A DNA stretch of 35,595 nt from Terriglobia bacterium (GCA_030038235.1 JASHPE010000089.1:1-35595), one strand, 5' to 3'; shown: positions 1 through 9,684, numbered from the stretch's first letter. Notes: generated by a model not told the origin, from the letters alone. Program-made: numbers and translations.

Positions 1-91
1 CTCCCCGCGGTCCCGGCTCAGCGATACCCGCCCACGAGCTGGCGAGTAGCGATGCGGCGATGATCAGGACGACCCTCGAATTCTTGAGCAC
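1..91 (-). CDS. N-terminus of a secreted protein (partial, runs off the left edge)
   Basis: A GTG codon at 91 lies about six bases after a GAGGGAG ribosome-binding site on the minus strand and opens a frame that stays open to the window edge (30 codons). The product begins MLKNSRVV and continues with a hydrophobic stretch (LIIAASLLASSWAG), which is the layout of a Sec signal peptide: short basic N-region, hydrophobic core, small residues before a likely cleavage site. The mature part is outside the window, so no function can be given. The gene would be the next one downstream of the distal porin on the same strand, about 340 bases beyond its stop. Support is limited to the start, the ribosome-binding site and the signal-like composition. 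Confidence 0.45.
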   Translation of the reverse strand, partial: MLKNSRVVLIIAASLLASSWAGIAEPGPRG

Positions 92-163
92 GGTCAACTC
101 CCTCGATTGGAAATTCGCTTTGTGCCTCGCCATCTATACATGGCTTCATAAGTCCCTTCCCAC

Positions 164-240
164 GTCATTCTGAGCGCAGCGGAGAATCTCGCATATCCTT
201 TTCTTTGCAGAGCGCGATTCTTCGCTGCGCCCAGAATGAC
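164..240. repeat. Inverted repeat, intergenic
   Basis: The arms at 164-192 (begins GTCATTCTGAGCGCAGCG) and 214-240 (ends CGCTGCGCCCAGAATGAC) are near-perfect reverse complements separated by about 21 bases. The arrangement would fold into a long hairpin. GTCATTCTGAGCG-type palindromes are frequent intergenic repeats in acidobacterial and related genomes (from general knowledge). It lies between the distal porin and the partial secreted-protein gene. There is no T-run, so it is not called a terminator. Confidence 0.7.
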
Positions 241-430
241 ATGCTTGGAGGTTTTCAGCATCAACTTATGACGCTGGGTAATAGAATCCGATAGCTTGCT
301 GCCGCTTAGTCTCGCGAGTTTGCGCATTGCCATCCTCACATGGGGCGTGCACACGCACACTGCCAGCCTGACCTGACTCAAGCGGCAGCGGGCTGCGGCC
401 CTCCGGACGTCCCAACGTGTTGGGTGGGTG

Positions 431-2593
431 CTAGAACTTCACCATAATATCAAAATCGACCAGGAACTCGCTCTTGACAAGGTTCGGGAACCAGACGCCG
501 CCCTGCCCGGCACAGGCTGTCTGTGCCGCAGTGAGGGCGGTCGCCCCGGATGGAGCACCGTTGTTGCATGCGTATTCGGTGGGATAGCCGTTACCGTTAA
601 CCACAACAGCGGGAGTGCCCGCATACGCCGGAGGCGTAATACCCCCGTGACCCGACCAATACGGTACATCGGCGTGGCGATAGTCCGGCTCGATGCGAAA
701 GGTAATGTACTGTTTCGGCATCCAGTCGAAAGTGAATGAGCTGTCCCAGGCCTTGAATGGGTCGCCGGGGTTTTCCGTAAAGTAAGGCGAATTGATGGCT
801 GCGGAGCCTGCGGTCTCACCGTTGATGGGCGGAAGCAGCACAAGATAACGTCCGGGATTGTTGATCGCGCCGCCCCCAAGCGTTATGGCAAACCGGTCCC
901 GATCGAACCAGAAGCGGTTGTAAAGCATGGCGCCAATAAAGCTCTGTTTGGGGCCGCCTGCGTGGTCGCCGGTGCAACTCACGCCGCCGCCGTATTCACA
1001 ACCGAGGTCGCCGGTGAAGGTAAACGCCATCTTGTCGAGGCCACTTACATCAGCTCGATCAAAGTATTTAACTTCAAGGCTGTTGTCCGTGTGGATGCGG
1101 GCGCGGCCGGGCGTGTATAGATCGTCGTGGCCCAGACCATATTCATTCGAAATGACGTTCATCCATGGAAAAGGAGTCCACTTAAGCTGTCCTCCCAGCC
1201 CAGGCCGGTTATTGGACGAACCGTACGACTGCCAGCCATTGATAAACCAGGGCTCAATCTTAAGGTGAGGAGTGGGGAAGATTTGGATGCGGACTCCCTG
1301 AAAGAACCACGGAGTATTCGAGGAAACATAGGAAGGTTGATAGGCCCAGTTATCAAAGTTGTAGTAGCTGAACAGGCCGATATAAGACATAAAGATTCCC
1401 GCGTCCACATTGACTCCATACAGCCAGTTGAAGTGGTACCCTCCGTATGCTTCTGAAAGGTAGCGATCGGCATCGGAAACGTCCCACTCGCCGTGAGTGT
1501 AACTGCCGTCGTTGCGAATGGTCGCCGTGGAATACGCCCCGAACTGGGTCATAAACCGGGCGCGGACATTATCCCAATGAAAGTCGCCGCCGATGCCGAG
1601 TTGTTCCAGCTGGACTTCTCCCGACCGAAAGAGTTCACTCGACCCTCCCATCGAGTGGTCCGTGGGATGTTGGTTATCCCAGGTGGCGGTGACGTCAGAG
1701 CGGATTTCCGGGGTAAAGAATTTCGTGTCCCAATAGATGTCTTTGGTGCGGGGATTACCGTTGAGCCATGTCCAATCGGCGTCCGAAAAGGGCTCGATTT
1801 TCGCCGGCTTCTGGGCGTCCTGCGCCGGCGCCAACCATCCGGTGGCGACCGCCGGGGCTGGGTCAGGCGGTTTGGCAGAAGGAGCGCTGGTGGCGGGCGG
1901 GTTGGCGTCGGGCGCCGAGGCCTCCGGAGAAATGAACGCCAGTTGGTCGGGTTTCGTGGACGGCAAAACTGCGGGCGTCTGCGAAGAGGCCAGTGGAGCC
2001 GCAGTGGCTGTGGCAGCCGGGCTGCTTCCCGCTTGCCGGGCTTCCATCAAGGCCAAACGCTGCTCCAAGCGGTCGATGCGATCGAGCAGTTGCTTTTCCC
2101 GCTCGGTCAGCGGCGCCTCGGCACTTGACGCGGATGCGGTCAACGCGCCTGCCGCGCCCGAAGTGCCTGCCGAGGCGAGGGTAATATCGTCACGAAGACT
2201 CACGCCTGCTTTCACTTGCACGAAGCTGGCCGCCGCCGTTGCAAACCCTTCCTTGCTTGCGGTCACCTGGTAGGGCCCCGGCCTCAGGTCTTGGGCTACA
2301 AACGTCCCATTGCCGCCGCTGAAGAGTGTGAGGTCGCCGTTTTCGTTCACACTGTGCAGTGTTACCTGAACTTTCCCAAGCGGCCCTCCGCTGGGATCTC
2401 GCGTAATCCCGTGAATCTCGCCGAGTGTTGGCCCGCCCGAGGCCGCGACAGCCCGCGACGGCTTCCCGGCCCGGTCCGCTGACCTTGTCGCGTTCCGATC
2501 CAGTGCCGCCGTCTGCGCGCCGCACTTCGGGTGTGAGCTTACACCCAACACCAGAATGACACTTGCAATGCCGCCCAACGATAACGTCTTCAT
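431..2593 (-). CDS. Outer-membrane beta-barrel porin with N-terminal carboxypeptidase-regulatory-like domain
   Basis: Predicted 720-residue outer-membrane protein. The ATG at 2593 is chosen over an in-frame ATG 33 bases upstream because it is followed directly by a signal peptide (MKTLSLGGIASVILVLG). Residues about 57-139 form a carboxypeptidase-regulatory/Cna-B-like beta-sandwich (GEIHGITRDPSGGPLGKVQV, then a DLRPGPYQV turn). A short coiled coil follows (about 162-187), then a Pro/Ala-rich linker. From about residue 268 to the end the protein is a close paralogue of the porin at 2962-4785, sharing blocks such as FTPEIR, GGDFHWDNVRARFMTQFG and KQYITFRIE. This matches the OmpL-like putative beta-barrel porin-2 type by pattern. 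The gene has its own upstream site of four TTTA direct repeats, matching the one before the kdp operon. K+ or general small-solute passage is inferred from context; selectivity cannot be read from the sequence. Confidence 0.8.
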   Translation of the reverse strand: MKTLSLGGIASVILVLGVSSHPKCGAQTAALDRNATRSADRAGKPSRAVAASGGPTLGEIHGITRDPSGGPLGKVQVTLHSVNENGDLTLFSGGNGTFVAQDLRPGPYQVTASKEGFATAAASFVQVKAGVSLRDDITLASAGTSGAAGALTASASSAEAPLTEREKQLLDRIDRLEQRLALMEARQAGSSPAATATAAPLASSQTPAVLPSTKPDQLAFISPEASAPDANPPATSAPSAKPPDPAPAVATGWLAPAQDAQKPAKIEPFSDADWTWLNGNPRTKDIYWDTKFFTPEIRSDVTATWDNQHPTDHSMGGSSELFRSGEVQLEQLGIGGDFHWDNVRARFMTQFGAYSTATIRNDGSYTHGEWDVSDADRYLSEAYGGYHFNWLYGVNVDAGIFMSYIGLFSYYNFDNWAYQPSYVSSNTPWFFQGVRIQIFPTPHLKIEPWFINGWQSYGSSNNRPGLGGQLKWTPFPWMNVISNEYGLGHDDLYTPGRARIHTDNSLEVKYFDRADVSGLDKMAFTFTGDLGCEYGGGVSCTGDHAGGPKQSFIGAMLYNRFWFDRDRFAITLGGGAINNPGRYLVLLPPINGETAGSAAINSPYFTENPGDPFKAWDSSFTFDWMPKQYITFRIEPDYRHADVPYWSGHGGITPPAYAGTPAVVVNGNGYPTEYACNNGAPSGATALTAAQTACAGQGGVWFPNLVKSEFLVDFDIMVKF

Positions 2594-2680
2594 GTCGCTC
2601 ACTTTCTGCCTGGAGAAGCGAAGCATTTTACGGACGTGACGCCGTACCTTCTAGTACTCACCATATTCAATACCAGAAGC

Positions 2681-2720
2681 CATAAACGACGAATAAACAC
2701 TCTGTAAATTATTTATAAAG
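2681..2720 (-). promoter_or_regulatory. Putative KdpE operator upstream of the distal porin
   Basis: Read on the minus strand, TTTA tetranucleotides occur at 2719-2716, 2708-2705, 2697-2694 and 2686-2683: four direct repeats with an exact 11-bp period, about one helical turn. The site ends about 90 bases before the porin ATG. The same four-repeat, 11-bp-period layout occurs before the kdp operon at 9685-9724, and 15 of 17 bases are identical across the last two repeats. OmpR/KdpE-family regulators bind tandem direct repeats, and the E. coli kdp site contains TTTATA and TTTACA elements 11 bp apart. No convincing -10 box was identified. The rest of the 2594-2961 intergenic stretch shows nothing recognisable. 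Confidence 0.65.
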
Positions 2721-2961
2721 ATGGCAGGCGAGCTACGGCAAAGCGTAGCCCCAATAATGAACTGGCTATCCGAGGCAGGACAGTGGGTAGTGTCCAATAG
2801 ATTTATCTTTTGACACCTATAAGCGGATTGATTAACTTGTCGTTGTCACGCTAGTGCGTTCGTAGGGCGCCAGCAGTGTCCTGAGCCATTGCATTATGGG
2901 CACACAAACTCGCAACGGCCAACATAGTTAAAGGCCTTATAGGGAAAGTTCGGCCATCAGC

Positions 2962-4785
2962 CTAAAATTTAACTAGAATGTCCATATCGATCAGAAACTC
3001 GTTCTTGCGAAGGTCCGGAAACCAGACGTTGGCCGGTCCACCGCAAGCAGTCTGCGCCGCTGAAAGGGACGTCGCCCCGGACGGAGCGCCGTTGGTGCAG
3101 GCGTATTCGGTGGGATAACCATTACCGTTAGTAACATCGCCGGGAGTGTCTCCATATGCCGGAGGTGTAATGCCCCCGGTGCCCGACCAGTAGGGCACAT
3201 CGGCGTGACGATAGTCCCCCTCAATGCGGAACGTGATGTATTGTTTGGGCATCCAGTCAAAAGTGAGCGAGGAGTCCCAGGCTTTGAATTTGTCGCCGGG
3301 GTTTTCCGTGAAATAGGGGCTATTGATGGCTGCGGATGGAGCAGTCATCCCATTGATGGGAGGAAGCAACACCAGATAGCGCCCGGGATTGTCGATACCG
3401 CCACCGCCGAGCGTCACACCGAACTGATCTTTGTCGAACCACCAGCGGTTATAGAGCATGGCGCCGACGAAACTCTGCTTGGGGCCGCCCTTGTGATCTC
3501 CGGTGCAGCTCACACCGCCGCCGTACTCACAACCAAGGTCGCCGGTAAAGGAGAATGCCATCTTGTCGAGGCCGCGGTTCTCGGGCCTGTCGTAGTACTT
3601 GATTTCGACGCTGTCGTCGGTGTGGATGCGAGCACGGCCCGGCGCATACAGATCATCGTGGCCCAGTCCGTAGTTGTTGGCAATAATGTTTATCCACGGG
3701 TATGGAGTCCATTTGATCTGCCCTCCTAGACCTGGACGGTTATTCGCTGAGCCGTACGACTGCCATCCGTTGATAAACCATGGCTCAATCTTCAGGTGCT
3801 CGGTGGGGAAGATCTGGATTCGCACGCCGTTGAAAAACCATGGCGTGTTCGAAGAAACATACGACGGCTGGTAGGCCCAGTTGTCGAAATTGTAGTAGCT
3901 GAAAAGGCCGATGTAAGACAGGAAGATTCCGGCGTCCACATTCACCCCATCGAGGACGTTAAAGTGGTATCCGCCGTAAGCTTCCGAAAGATAGCGGTAA
4001 GCCGTATCGAGATTCCACTCGCCGTTTGCGGGACTGGCGTCGTTCCGGGGCGTGGTCTCGGAATACATCCCAAACTGGGTCATGAACCGGGCCCGCACAT
4101 TGTCCCAGTGGAAGTCGCCGCCCACTCCAAATTGCTCCAACTGCACCTCGCCCTCCCGGAAGGTCTCGCTCGAACCACCCAGAGAGTGATCGCCTGGATG
4201 GTGATTCTGCCAGTTGTAGTTCAAATCGGCCCTGATTTCCGGAGTGAAGAATGGCGTGTCCCAGAAGATTTGCTTGGTCCGGGGATTGCCATTGAGCCAC
4301 GTCCAATCCCAATCTGAGAAAGGAGCAGGCTTTGCCGGCGCCGTCTGCGCGGTTTCAGCGGGCTGAGCCGGAGCGGCGGCGGTCTGGGTCGACGTCTGCA
4401 CCGGCGGCCCCGGAATCTGCTTCACGTCAGGAAGCGGAGTGGTGGCGGCCGGCGGCAGGGAAAGCGCCGCCGCTCGCAGAGCCGTGGTCGGCGTCAGCGC
4501 AGCGATAGTGACGTTCGCAGCCGGCGCCTCGGCGGCGGCGTTCGCCGGCGCGTTGCCCGACTGTTGTTGCGCCTTTATGCTCTTCAGTTCCGCCTGGAGT
4601 TGTTCGATCTGCTTTTGCATCGCATCGAGCCTTTTCAGAATCTCAGCGGATACTTGCCGATCGCTGGCCGGGGTTTGCTGGCCGGATGCCTGGCTCGTGG
4701 TTTGCGCCCCAGCCGCGCTCGGTGCGAGCGTCAGGATTAGCGTGAATAAGAGTGGTTTGCATCGACACGACACGAACTTAGACAT
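2962..4785 (-). CDS. Outer-membrane beta-barrel porin (kdp-linked)
   Basis: Predicted 607-residue outer-membrane porin, paralogous to the product of 431-2593. The ATG at 4785 has a strong AGGAGG nine bases upstream. A signal peptide (residues about 1-28, hydrophobic core LLFTLILTLAPSAAGA) is followed by a coiled coil (about 48-75, LDAMQKQIEQLQAELKSIKAQ) and a Pro/Ala/Thr-rich linker. From about residue 155 (PFSDWDWTWLNGNP) comes a barrel domain rich in alternating aromatic and glycine strands, ending in FLIDMDILVKF with a C-terminal Phe typical of barrel proteins. The coiled coil may trimerise the porin or reach peptidoglycan. It lies only 73 bases after kdpC on the same strand with no operator of its own, so it is probably the last gene of the kdp transcript. 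A role in outer-membrane K+ entry is inferred. It lacks the extra N-terminal beta-sandwich of its paralogue. Confidence 0.82.
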   Translation of the reverse strand: MSKFVSCRCKPLLFTLILTLAPSAAGAQTTSQASGQQTPASDRQVSAEILKRLDAMQKQIEQLQAELKSIKAQQQSGNAPANAAAEAPAANVTIAALTPTTALRAAALSLPPAATTPLPDVKQIPGPPVQTSTQTAAAPAQPAETAQTAPAKPAPFSDWDWTWLNGNPRTKQIFWDTPFFTPEIRADLNYNWQNHHPGDHSLGGSSETFREGEVQLEQFGVGGDFHWDNVRARFMTQFGMYSETTPRNDASPANGEWNLDTAYRYLSEAYGGYHFNVLDGVNVDAGIFLSYIGLFSYYNFDNWAYQPSYVSSNTPWFFNGVRIQIFPTEHLKIEPWFINGWQSYGSANNRPGLGGQIKWTPYPWINIIANNYGLGHDDLYAPGRARIHTDDSVEIKYYDRPENRGLDKMAFSFTGDLGCEYGGGVSCTGDHKGGPKQSFVGAMLYNRWWFDKDQFGVTLGGGGIDNPGRYLVLLPPINGMTAPSAAINSPYFTENPGDKFKAWDSSLTFDWMPKQYITFRIEGDYRHADVPYWSGTGGITPPAYGDTPGDVTNGNGYPTEYACTNGAPSGATSLSAAQTACGGPANVWFPDLRKNEFLIDMDILVKF

Positions 4786-4858
4786 TGGGACTTACCTCCT
4801 TCGGGCGAGAGGCACAATCTGGCGCCCATGCCTTTTGGGGCTGGATTCACATGTTGAT

Positions 4859-5449
4859 TCAGTGGTTGGGTTCTTTTTGCGGAAACTTCTGATCCAGGTC
4901 CAGGTTTAACAGCAGTACATTCACGCGCGGCTCGCCGAGCAGGCCCAGAGTGCGTCCCGTCGTGTGGTCCGCGATGAGCCGCTGCAGATCTTGCAGACTG
5001 ACGCCCCGCGCTTTGGCGACACGCGGCGCCTGCGCCTCAGCCGAGGCTGGGCTGATGTCGGGATCGAGCCCGCTCGCGGACGCCGTCACCATGTCCGCCG
5101 GGATGGGACCGGTATAATCGGGGTTGTCCTTCCGGAATTGGTCGACCGAAGCCTTGACGCGATCGATCAGCTTCTGATTGGTGGGACCGTACTGTGAGCC
5201 ATTCGATTGCGATCCGTCATAGCCGTTGCCGGCTGCCGACGGCCGGGGCTGGAAGTACTGCGGCTTGGAGAAGCCCTGGCCGATCAGCGACGATCCCACT
5301 GTCTGACCATTCATTTCCAGCAGGCTGCCGTTGGCCTGATGGCGGAACAGAATCTGGCAAAGGCCGGTGACGATACCGGGATAGATCAGGCCGGTCAGGA
5401 TGGTGAACAGCAGCGTGATGCGCAATGCGGGTCCGAACTGTCTCCACAT
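4859..5449 (-). CDS. kdpC: Potassium-transporting ATPase subunit C
   Basis: KdpC (196 aa) is the single-span subunit that stabilises the KdpFABC K+ pump in the inner membrane. One N-terminal transmembrane helix (about residues 10-32, [20 protein letters not shown]) is followed by the periplasmic domain. Family motifs seen are [39 protein letters not shown] and [18 protein letters not shown]. Length and motif order are normal for the family. The start at 5449 lies 12 bases after the kdpB stop, consistent with translation from one message. A porin gene follows 73 bases downstream on the same strand. Confidence 0.97.
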   Translation of the reverse strand: MWRQFGPALRITLLFTILTGLIYPGIVTGLCQILFRHQANGSLLEMNGQTVGSSLIGQGFSKPQYFQPRPSAAGNGYDGSQSNGSQYGPTNQKLIDRVKASVDQFRKDNPDYTGPIPADMVTASASGLDPDISPASAEAQAPRVAKARGVSLQDLQRLIADHTTGRTLGLLGEPRVNVLLLNLDLDQKFPQKEPNH

Positions 5450-5461
5450 GATGGGTCTCCA

Positions 5462-7579
5462 TTAAGCCAGTCGCAGCCAATGCACGATCTGATCGATCAG
5501 CCAGATTCCTGGGAAAGGCGCAACGATGCCGCCGATTCCGTAGATCAGCAGATTGCGCCGCAGCATGGCTTCCGCCGCCTGCGGGCGATATTTCACGCCG
5601 CGCAGCGCCAGCGGAACCAGCGCGATGATGATCAGCGCGTTGAAAATCACCGCCGAGAGCACCGCGCTCTGCGGCGTGTGCAGACGCATGATGTTCAGAT
5701 ATCCCAGGGCCGGGTACGTGGCCATAAACATAGCCGGAATGATGGCGAAGTACTTGGCCACATCGTTGGCGATGGAGAACGTGGTCAGGGCGCCGCGCGT
5801 AATCAGCAACTGCTTGCCGATGGCCACGATCTCAATGAGCTTGGTGGGATTGCTGTCCAGGTCCACCATGTTTCCGGCTTCCTTCGCCGCCATGGTGCCC
5901 GTGTTCATGGCCACGCCTACGTCCGCCTGGGCGAGCGCGGGCGCGTCATTGGTGCCGTCGCCGGTCATGGCAACCAGCCGCCCTTCGGTCTGTTCCCGCT
6001 TGATGTACTGCAGCTTCTGCTCAGGCGTCGCCTGAGCCAGAAAGTCGTCCACTCCGGCTTCCGACGCGATGGCGGCGGCGGTCAGCGGATTGTCGCCGGT
6101 GATCATCACCGAACGGATGCCCATGTTGCGTAATTGACCGAGCCGCTCCTTCATGCCGCCCTTGACCACGTCCTTGAGATGGATGGTGCCCAGCAGCCGG
6201 GGGCCGTCAGTGACAGCGAGGGGCGTTCCGCCGGAACGCGAGATGCGGTCGGACACGTCGGCGAACGTCGGCGGCACGGTTCCGCCGTTTTCGCGGACAA
6301 AGCGCATAATGGCTTCCGTCGCGCCTTTGCGAAGCTGCCGCCCGTCCAGATCCACGCCGCTCATGCGGGTGTATGCGGAGAAAGGAATGAAGTGAGCCTC
6401 CAGATCGTGCACCTCGCGGCCGCGGAGGTTGAACTGAGCCTTGGCCAGCACCACGATGGACCGTCCTTCGGGCGTTTCGTCGGCGAGACTGGAGAGTTGG
6501 GCGGCGTCCGCCAGTTCCGATGGCTCGACACCCTCCACGGGGATGAACTCCACAGCCTGGCGATTGCCGAGCGTGATGGTGCCGGTCTTGTCGAGCAGCA
6601 GTGTATTCACGTCGCCCGAGGCTTCCACGGCCTTGCCGCTCATGGCCAGCACATTGTGTTGCATCACGCGGTCCATGCCCGCGATGCCGATGGCGGAAAG
6701 CAGTCCGCCGATGGTGGTCGGGATGAGGCAAACGAGCAGGGATACCAGCACGGCTACTGACGGCACTTCGCCGGCGCCCGCCGATCTCACCGCGTACAGC
6801 GCGAACGGGTGCAGCGTCACCACCGCCAGCAAAAAGATCAGCGTCAGGCCGGCGATCAGAATGTTGAGCGCGATCTCGTTGGGCGTCTTCTGACGCTCGG
6901 CGCCTTCTACGAGAGCAATCATGCGATCGAGGAAGGTCTCGCCCGGGTTCGACGTGATGCGGATCTTGATCCAGTCCGAAAGGACCTTGGTACCACCCGT
7001 GACGGCGCTGCGATCGCCGCCCGACTCGCGGATGACCGGAGCGCTCTCGCCAGTGATGACCGACTCATCGACGGTGGCGATGCCCTCGGTCACTTCGCCG
7101 TCGCCGGGGATGTTGTCGCCGGCCTCGCAAAGCACAAGGTCGCCCGCCCGCAGCCGCGACGCCGGCAGCTCTTCGATTTTGCCGCCGCCATTGAGCAGCC
7201 TCTTGGCCAGCGTCTCGGTCTTGGCTTTGCGCAGCGTGTCAGCCTGCGCCTTGCCCCGGGCTTCCGCCATGGCCTCGGCGAAATTGGCAAAGAGCACCGT
7301 GAACCACAGCCAGAGCGTGATCTGCAGCGTAAAACCGATGGGATGGGCGCCCGTGATCGCGTCGCGCGTCACAAAGATGGTAGTTAGCGAGGCTCCGACC
7401 TCGACCACAAACATCACCGGATTGCCCATCAGGGTGACGGGATTCAGCTTCACGAACGATTCCCGAATCGCGCGCCGAAGGATGGGCGGGTCGAACAGCG
7501 GACGCGCCCGCACCAATTTCTTCGGCAGCAGATCGGTCTCGTCTTTGACAGCAGGCGGCGGCGCCACAACGGTTGCCAT
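5462..7579 (-). CDS. kdpB: Potassium-transporting P-type ATPase, catalytic subunit B
   Basis: KdpB (705 aa) hydrolyses ATP to drive high-affinity K+ uptake through KdpA. P-type ATPase signatures are complete. TGES lies at residues 177-180 in the actuator domain, the phosphorylated Asp is in DKTGT (D330), the nucleotide domain carries the KGA block, and [12 protein letters not shown] and [18 protein letters not shown] form the hinge. Hydrophobic pairs flank the cytoplasmic domains (about 55-105, 240-300, 605-690). The length is slightly longer than the roughly 680 aa of E. coli KdpB, mostly through N-terminal residues rich in Pro and charged side chains. The start lies four bases after the kdpA stop, giving tight coupling. 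The Ser in TGES, which is the inhibitory phosphorylation site described in E. coli KdpB, is conserved. Confidence 0.98.
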   Translation of the reverse strand: MATVVAPPPAVKDETDLLPKKLVRARPLFDPPILRRAIRESFVKLNPVTLMGNPVMFVVEVGASLTTIFVTRDAITGAHPIGFTLQITLWLWFTVLFANFAEAMAEARGKAQADTLRKAKTETLAKRLLNGGGKIEELPASRLRAGDLVLCEAGDNIPGDGEVTEGIATVDESVITGESAPVIRESGGDRSAVTGGTKVLSDWIKIRITSNPGETFLDRMIALVEGAERQKTPNEIALNILIAGLTLIFLLAVVTLHPFALYAVRSAGAGEVPSVAVLVSLLVCLIPTTIGGLLSAIGIAGMDRVMQHNVLAMSGKAVEASGDVNTLLLDKTGTITLGNRQAVEFIPVEGVEPSELADAAQLSSLADETPEGRSIVVLAKAQFNLRGREVHDLEAHFIPFSAYTRMSGVDLDGRQLRKGATEAIMRFVRENGGTVPPTFADVSDRISRSGGTPLAVTDGPRLLGTIHLKDVVKGGMKERLGQLRNMGIRSVMITGDNPLTAAAIASEAGVDDFLAQATPEQKLQYIKREQTEGRLVAMTGDGTNDAPALAQADVGVAMNTGTMAAKEAGNMVDLDSNPTKLIEIVAIGKQLLITRGALTTFSIANDVAKYFAIIPAMFMATYPALGYLNIMRLHTPQSAVLSAVIFNALIIIALVPLALRGVKYRPQAAEAMLRRNLLIYGIGGIVAPFPGIWLIDQIVHWLRLA

Positions 7580-7583
7580 AAGT

Positions 7584-9401
7584 TCAACTCCAGATCGGCA
7601 ATGAGAACAATGAAGAGAACAGCTTGCCTTCGCGCATTAGGAAATGCTCTACGATGGGTCCGAGCGAAAGGGCCGGGAAATAGGTGAGGGCCCCGACGAT
7701 GACCACGGTTCCAATCAACAGCCCCACGAACAGGAATCCGTGCGTGGGCAAGGTGCCGCTGGTCACCGGAATCTTCTTTTTCGCCGCCAGGCTTCCCGCC
7801 ACTGCCAGCATCGGAATGATGAACAGAAAACGTCCGATCAGCGTGGCGAGACCCAGGCTGAGGTTGTACCAGGGTGTGTTACCGTTCAGCCCCGCGAAGG
7901 CGCTGCCGTTGTTCCCATTGGTGCTGGTGTACGCGTAGAGAATCTCAGTGAATCCGTGCGGTCCATCGTTGGTGATATTGGCGGCTGCAGGGCCCGGCGG
8001 ATTCCAATAGCCGTTCTTGGCGAAATTCGCCACCGAGCTGACTCCGGTGAAAACGAGGACGTTGGCGGCCATCAAAATCAGCGCCAGCATCGCCATCTTC
8101 ACCTCCTTCTGCTCGATTTTCTTGCCGATATACTCGGGCGTGCGTCCCACCATCAGCCCGGCGATGAAGACGGCCAGGACGGCGAACAGCAGCATCCCCT
8201 TGATGCCGGCGCCGACTCCGCCGAAGACTACCTCGCCGAGTTGGATGTTGAACAGCGGCACCAAGCCGCCGATAGGCGTGTAGCTGTCGTGCCAACTGTT
8301 GATGGCGCCGCAGCTCGCGTCCGTGGTCACCGTCGCAAAGAGCGTCGAGGCCGGGATGCCGAACCGCACTTCCTTGCCTTCCATATTGCCGCCCGGCTGC
8401 ATCGAGCTCGCTTTGGTCTCGAGCCCGAGCTTGGTCAGTTGCGGATTGCCTGCCTGCTCCGCCGGATAGCAGACCAAAACCCCGGCCAGAAACAAGACGC
8501 TCATAGCTCCGAACAGGGCCCAGCCCTGGCGCCGATCGGCCACCATCCTGCCGAACTGATAGGTGAGGCCGGCCGGAATCACAAAGATCATGAGCATCTC
8601 AACGAAGTTGGTCAGCGGAGTCGGGTTCTCAAAAGGATGGGACGAATTGGCGTTGAAGAATCCGCCGCCGTTGGTCCCCACCATCTTGATCGCTTCCTGC
8701 GACGCTACCGGACCCTGAGGAATGATCTGCGCTGCGCCTTCTACCGTCTTCACCGTGGTGTTGGCTTTGAAATTCTGGATCACGCCCTGCGAGCACAGGA
8801 AGAGCGCGCCGAGAAGCGACAGCGGCAGGAAAATGTAGAGCACCGACCGGGTAAGGTCGACCCAGAAATTGCCGATGCTGTTCACCTGCTTGCGCGCAAA
8901 GCCGCGAATCAGCGCCACGGACGCGGCCACACCCGCGGCTGCGGAAACGAAATTCTGCACCGTCAGCGCGGCCATCTGCACGAAATAGCTCAGGGTGGAT
9001 TCGCCGCTATAGTTCTGCCAATTGGTGTTGGTCACAAAGCTGGCGGCGGTGTTGAAGGCGAGGTCAGGCGTCATCGCGGTGGCGCCGGAAGGGGCATGAC
9101 TGCTGCCGAAATGATTGGGATTGATCGGCAGGAAGCCTTGTAACCGCTGGATGATATAGGCGAACAGCAGGCTCACGAGGCTGAATGCGATCAGCGAGGC
9201 TGCGTACTGCGTCCAGCGCTGCTCGGTCTCCTCGCGCACGCCGCACAGGCGATAGGTCAGTTTTTCCAGTGGGCGAATTAGTGGGTGCAGGAACGTGCGC
9301 TCGCCTTGGAAGAGCTTCGTCATGAAGACGCCCACCGGCTTGGTGAGGGCCAGAATCACAAGAAAGTAGACCGCGATGTTGAGAATCCCGATGGCAGTCA
9401 T
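7584..9401 (-). CDS. kdpA: Potassium-transporting ATPase subunit A
   Basis: KdpA (605 aa) is the K+-channel-like subunit of the KdpFABC pump, with four repeated membrane-pore-membrane units in the inner membrane. Selectivity-filter regions are visible: [13 protein letters not shown] (about 121-133), [20 protein letters not shown] (242-261), and later segments including [14 protein letters not shown]. The protein ends with the usual [20 protein letters not shown] block, followed by about 15 extra residues. Length is a little above the E. coli protein. The ATG at 9401 follows the kdpF stop by nine bases and the kdpB start follows its own stop by four, so the order F-A-B-C is intact and co-translated. 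Confidence 0.98.
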   Translation of the reverse strand: MTAIGILNIAVYFLVILALTKPVGVFMTKLFQGERTFLHPLIRPLEKLTYRLCGVREETEQRWTQYAASLIAFSLVSLLFAYIIQRLQGFLPINPNHFGSSHAPSGATAMTPDLAFNTAASFVTNTNWQNYSGESTLSYFVQMAALTVQNFVSAAAGVAASVALIRGFARKQVNSIGNFWVDLTRSVLYIFLPLSLLGALFLCSQGVIQNFKANTTVKTVEGAAQIIPQGPVASQEAIKMVGTNGGGFFNANSSHPFENPTPLTNFVEMLMIFVIPAGLTYQFGRMVADRRQGWALFGAMSVLFLAGVLVCYPAEQAGNPQLTKLGLETKASSMQPGGNMEGKEVRFGIPASTLFATVTTDASCGAINSWHDSYTPIGGLVPLFNIQLGEVVFGGVGAGIKGMLLFAVLAVFIAGLMVGRTPEYIGKKIEQKEVKMAMLALILMAANVLVFTGVSSVANFAKNGYWNPPGPAAANITNDGPHGFTEILYAYTSTNGNNGSAFAGLNGNTPWYNLSLGLATLIGRFLFIIPMLAVAGSLAAKKKIPVTSGTLPTHGFLFVGLLIGTVVIVGALTYFPALSLGPIVEHFLMREGKLFSSLFSLPIWS

Positions 9402-9410
9402 GACATCTCC

Positions 9411-9494
9411 TCAGAAACGCTCAGGGCGCAGCAGGGCGTACACCAGATAGCCGAACAGAAAAACCGCAGCAATGCCAGCAATTACGTAATCCAT
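9411..9494 (-). CDS. kdpF: KdpF small membrane subunit
   Basis: This ORF of 27 codons reads MDYVIAGIAAVFLFGY then LVYALLRPERF. KdpF is a single transmembrane peptide that stabilises the KdpFABC complex, and the C-terminal YxLLRPERF block is its hallmark. A good ribosome-binding site (AGGAGG) sits about ten bases before the ATG at 9494 and overlaps the TAG stop of the preceding 27-codon ORF. kdpA starts nine bases after its stop. Length, motif and position leave little doubt. Confidence 0.95.
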   Translation of the reverse strand: MDYVIAGIAAVFLFGYLVYALLRPERF

Positions 9495-9508
9495 CAGCGC
9501 AAAGCCTC

Positions 9509-9592
9509 CTACAAGCGATCGCAGGCCCTGGCGAATTCCCAGCAGCCCACGAAAAAGATCACTCCCACAAAGACGTAGAACAGATCAAGCAT
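9509..9592 (-). CDS. 27-residue membrane peptide, first ORF of the kdp transporter operon
   Basis: This short ORF begins MLDLFYVFVGVIFFVG and ends CWEFARACDRL. It is a single predicted transmembrane helix with a short charged tail (R-x-C-D-R-L). GGAGGAGAG lies four bases before its ATG, one of the best ribosome-binding sites in the window. Its TAG stop overlaps the kdpF ribosome-binding site and kdpF starts 14 bases later, so the two are probably co-translated. It is distinct from KdpF, which follows and has its own hallmark motif. I recall similar unnamed short ORFs ahead of kdpF or kdpA in other genomes, but cannot verify this here. It could be an extra subunit of, or regulator for, the Kdp pump. 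Confidence 0.7.
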   Translation of the reverse strand: MLDLFYVFVGVIFFVGCWEFARACDRL

Positions 9593-9684
9593 CTCTCCTC
9601 CCGCCCCGCATCACAATCGACTTTCAGAATCAACCGTAGCCCGCTGCAGCTCATCACGCTACAGTTCAAATCCTAGAACTGCGG

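Noticed and set aside
94-381. Open frame of 95 codons on the minus strand
   Set aside because: It crosses the inverted repeat at 164-240, has no ribosome-binding site and no family resemblance. The signal-peptide ORF starting at 91 is better supported.
400-430. Terminator after the distal porin
   Set aside because: CCCAACACGTTGGG has only a two-base loop and no T-run follows it.
5207-6133. 308-codon open frame on the plus strand
   Set aside because: It is antisense to kdpB and kdpC, with composition of a shadow frame and no start signal.
7644-9143. 499-codon open frame on the plus strand
   Set aside because: It lies entirely antisense to kdpA, is rich in His, Gln, Arg and Asp as expected from a mirrored GC-rich gene, and matches nothing.
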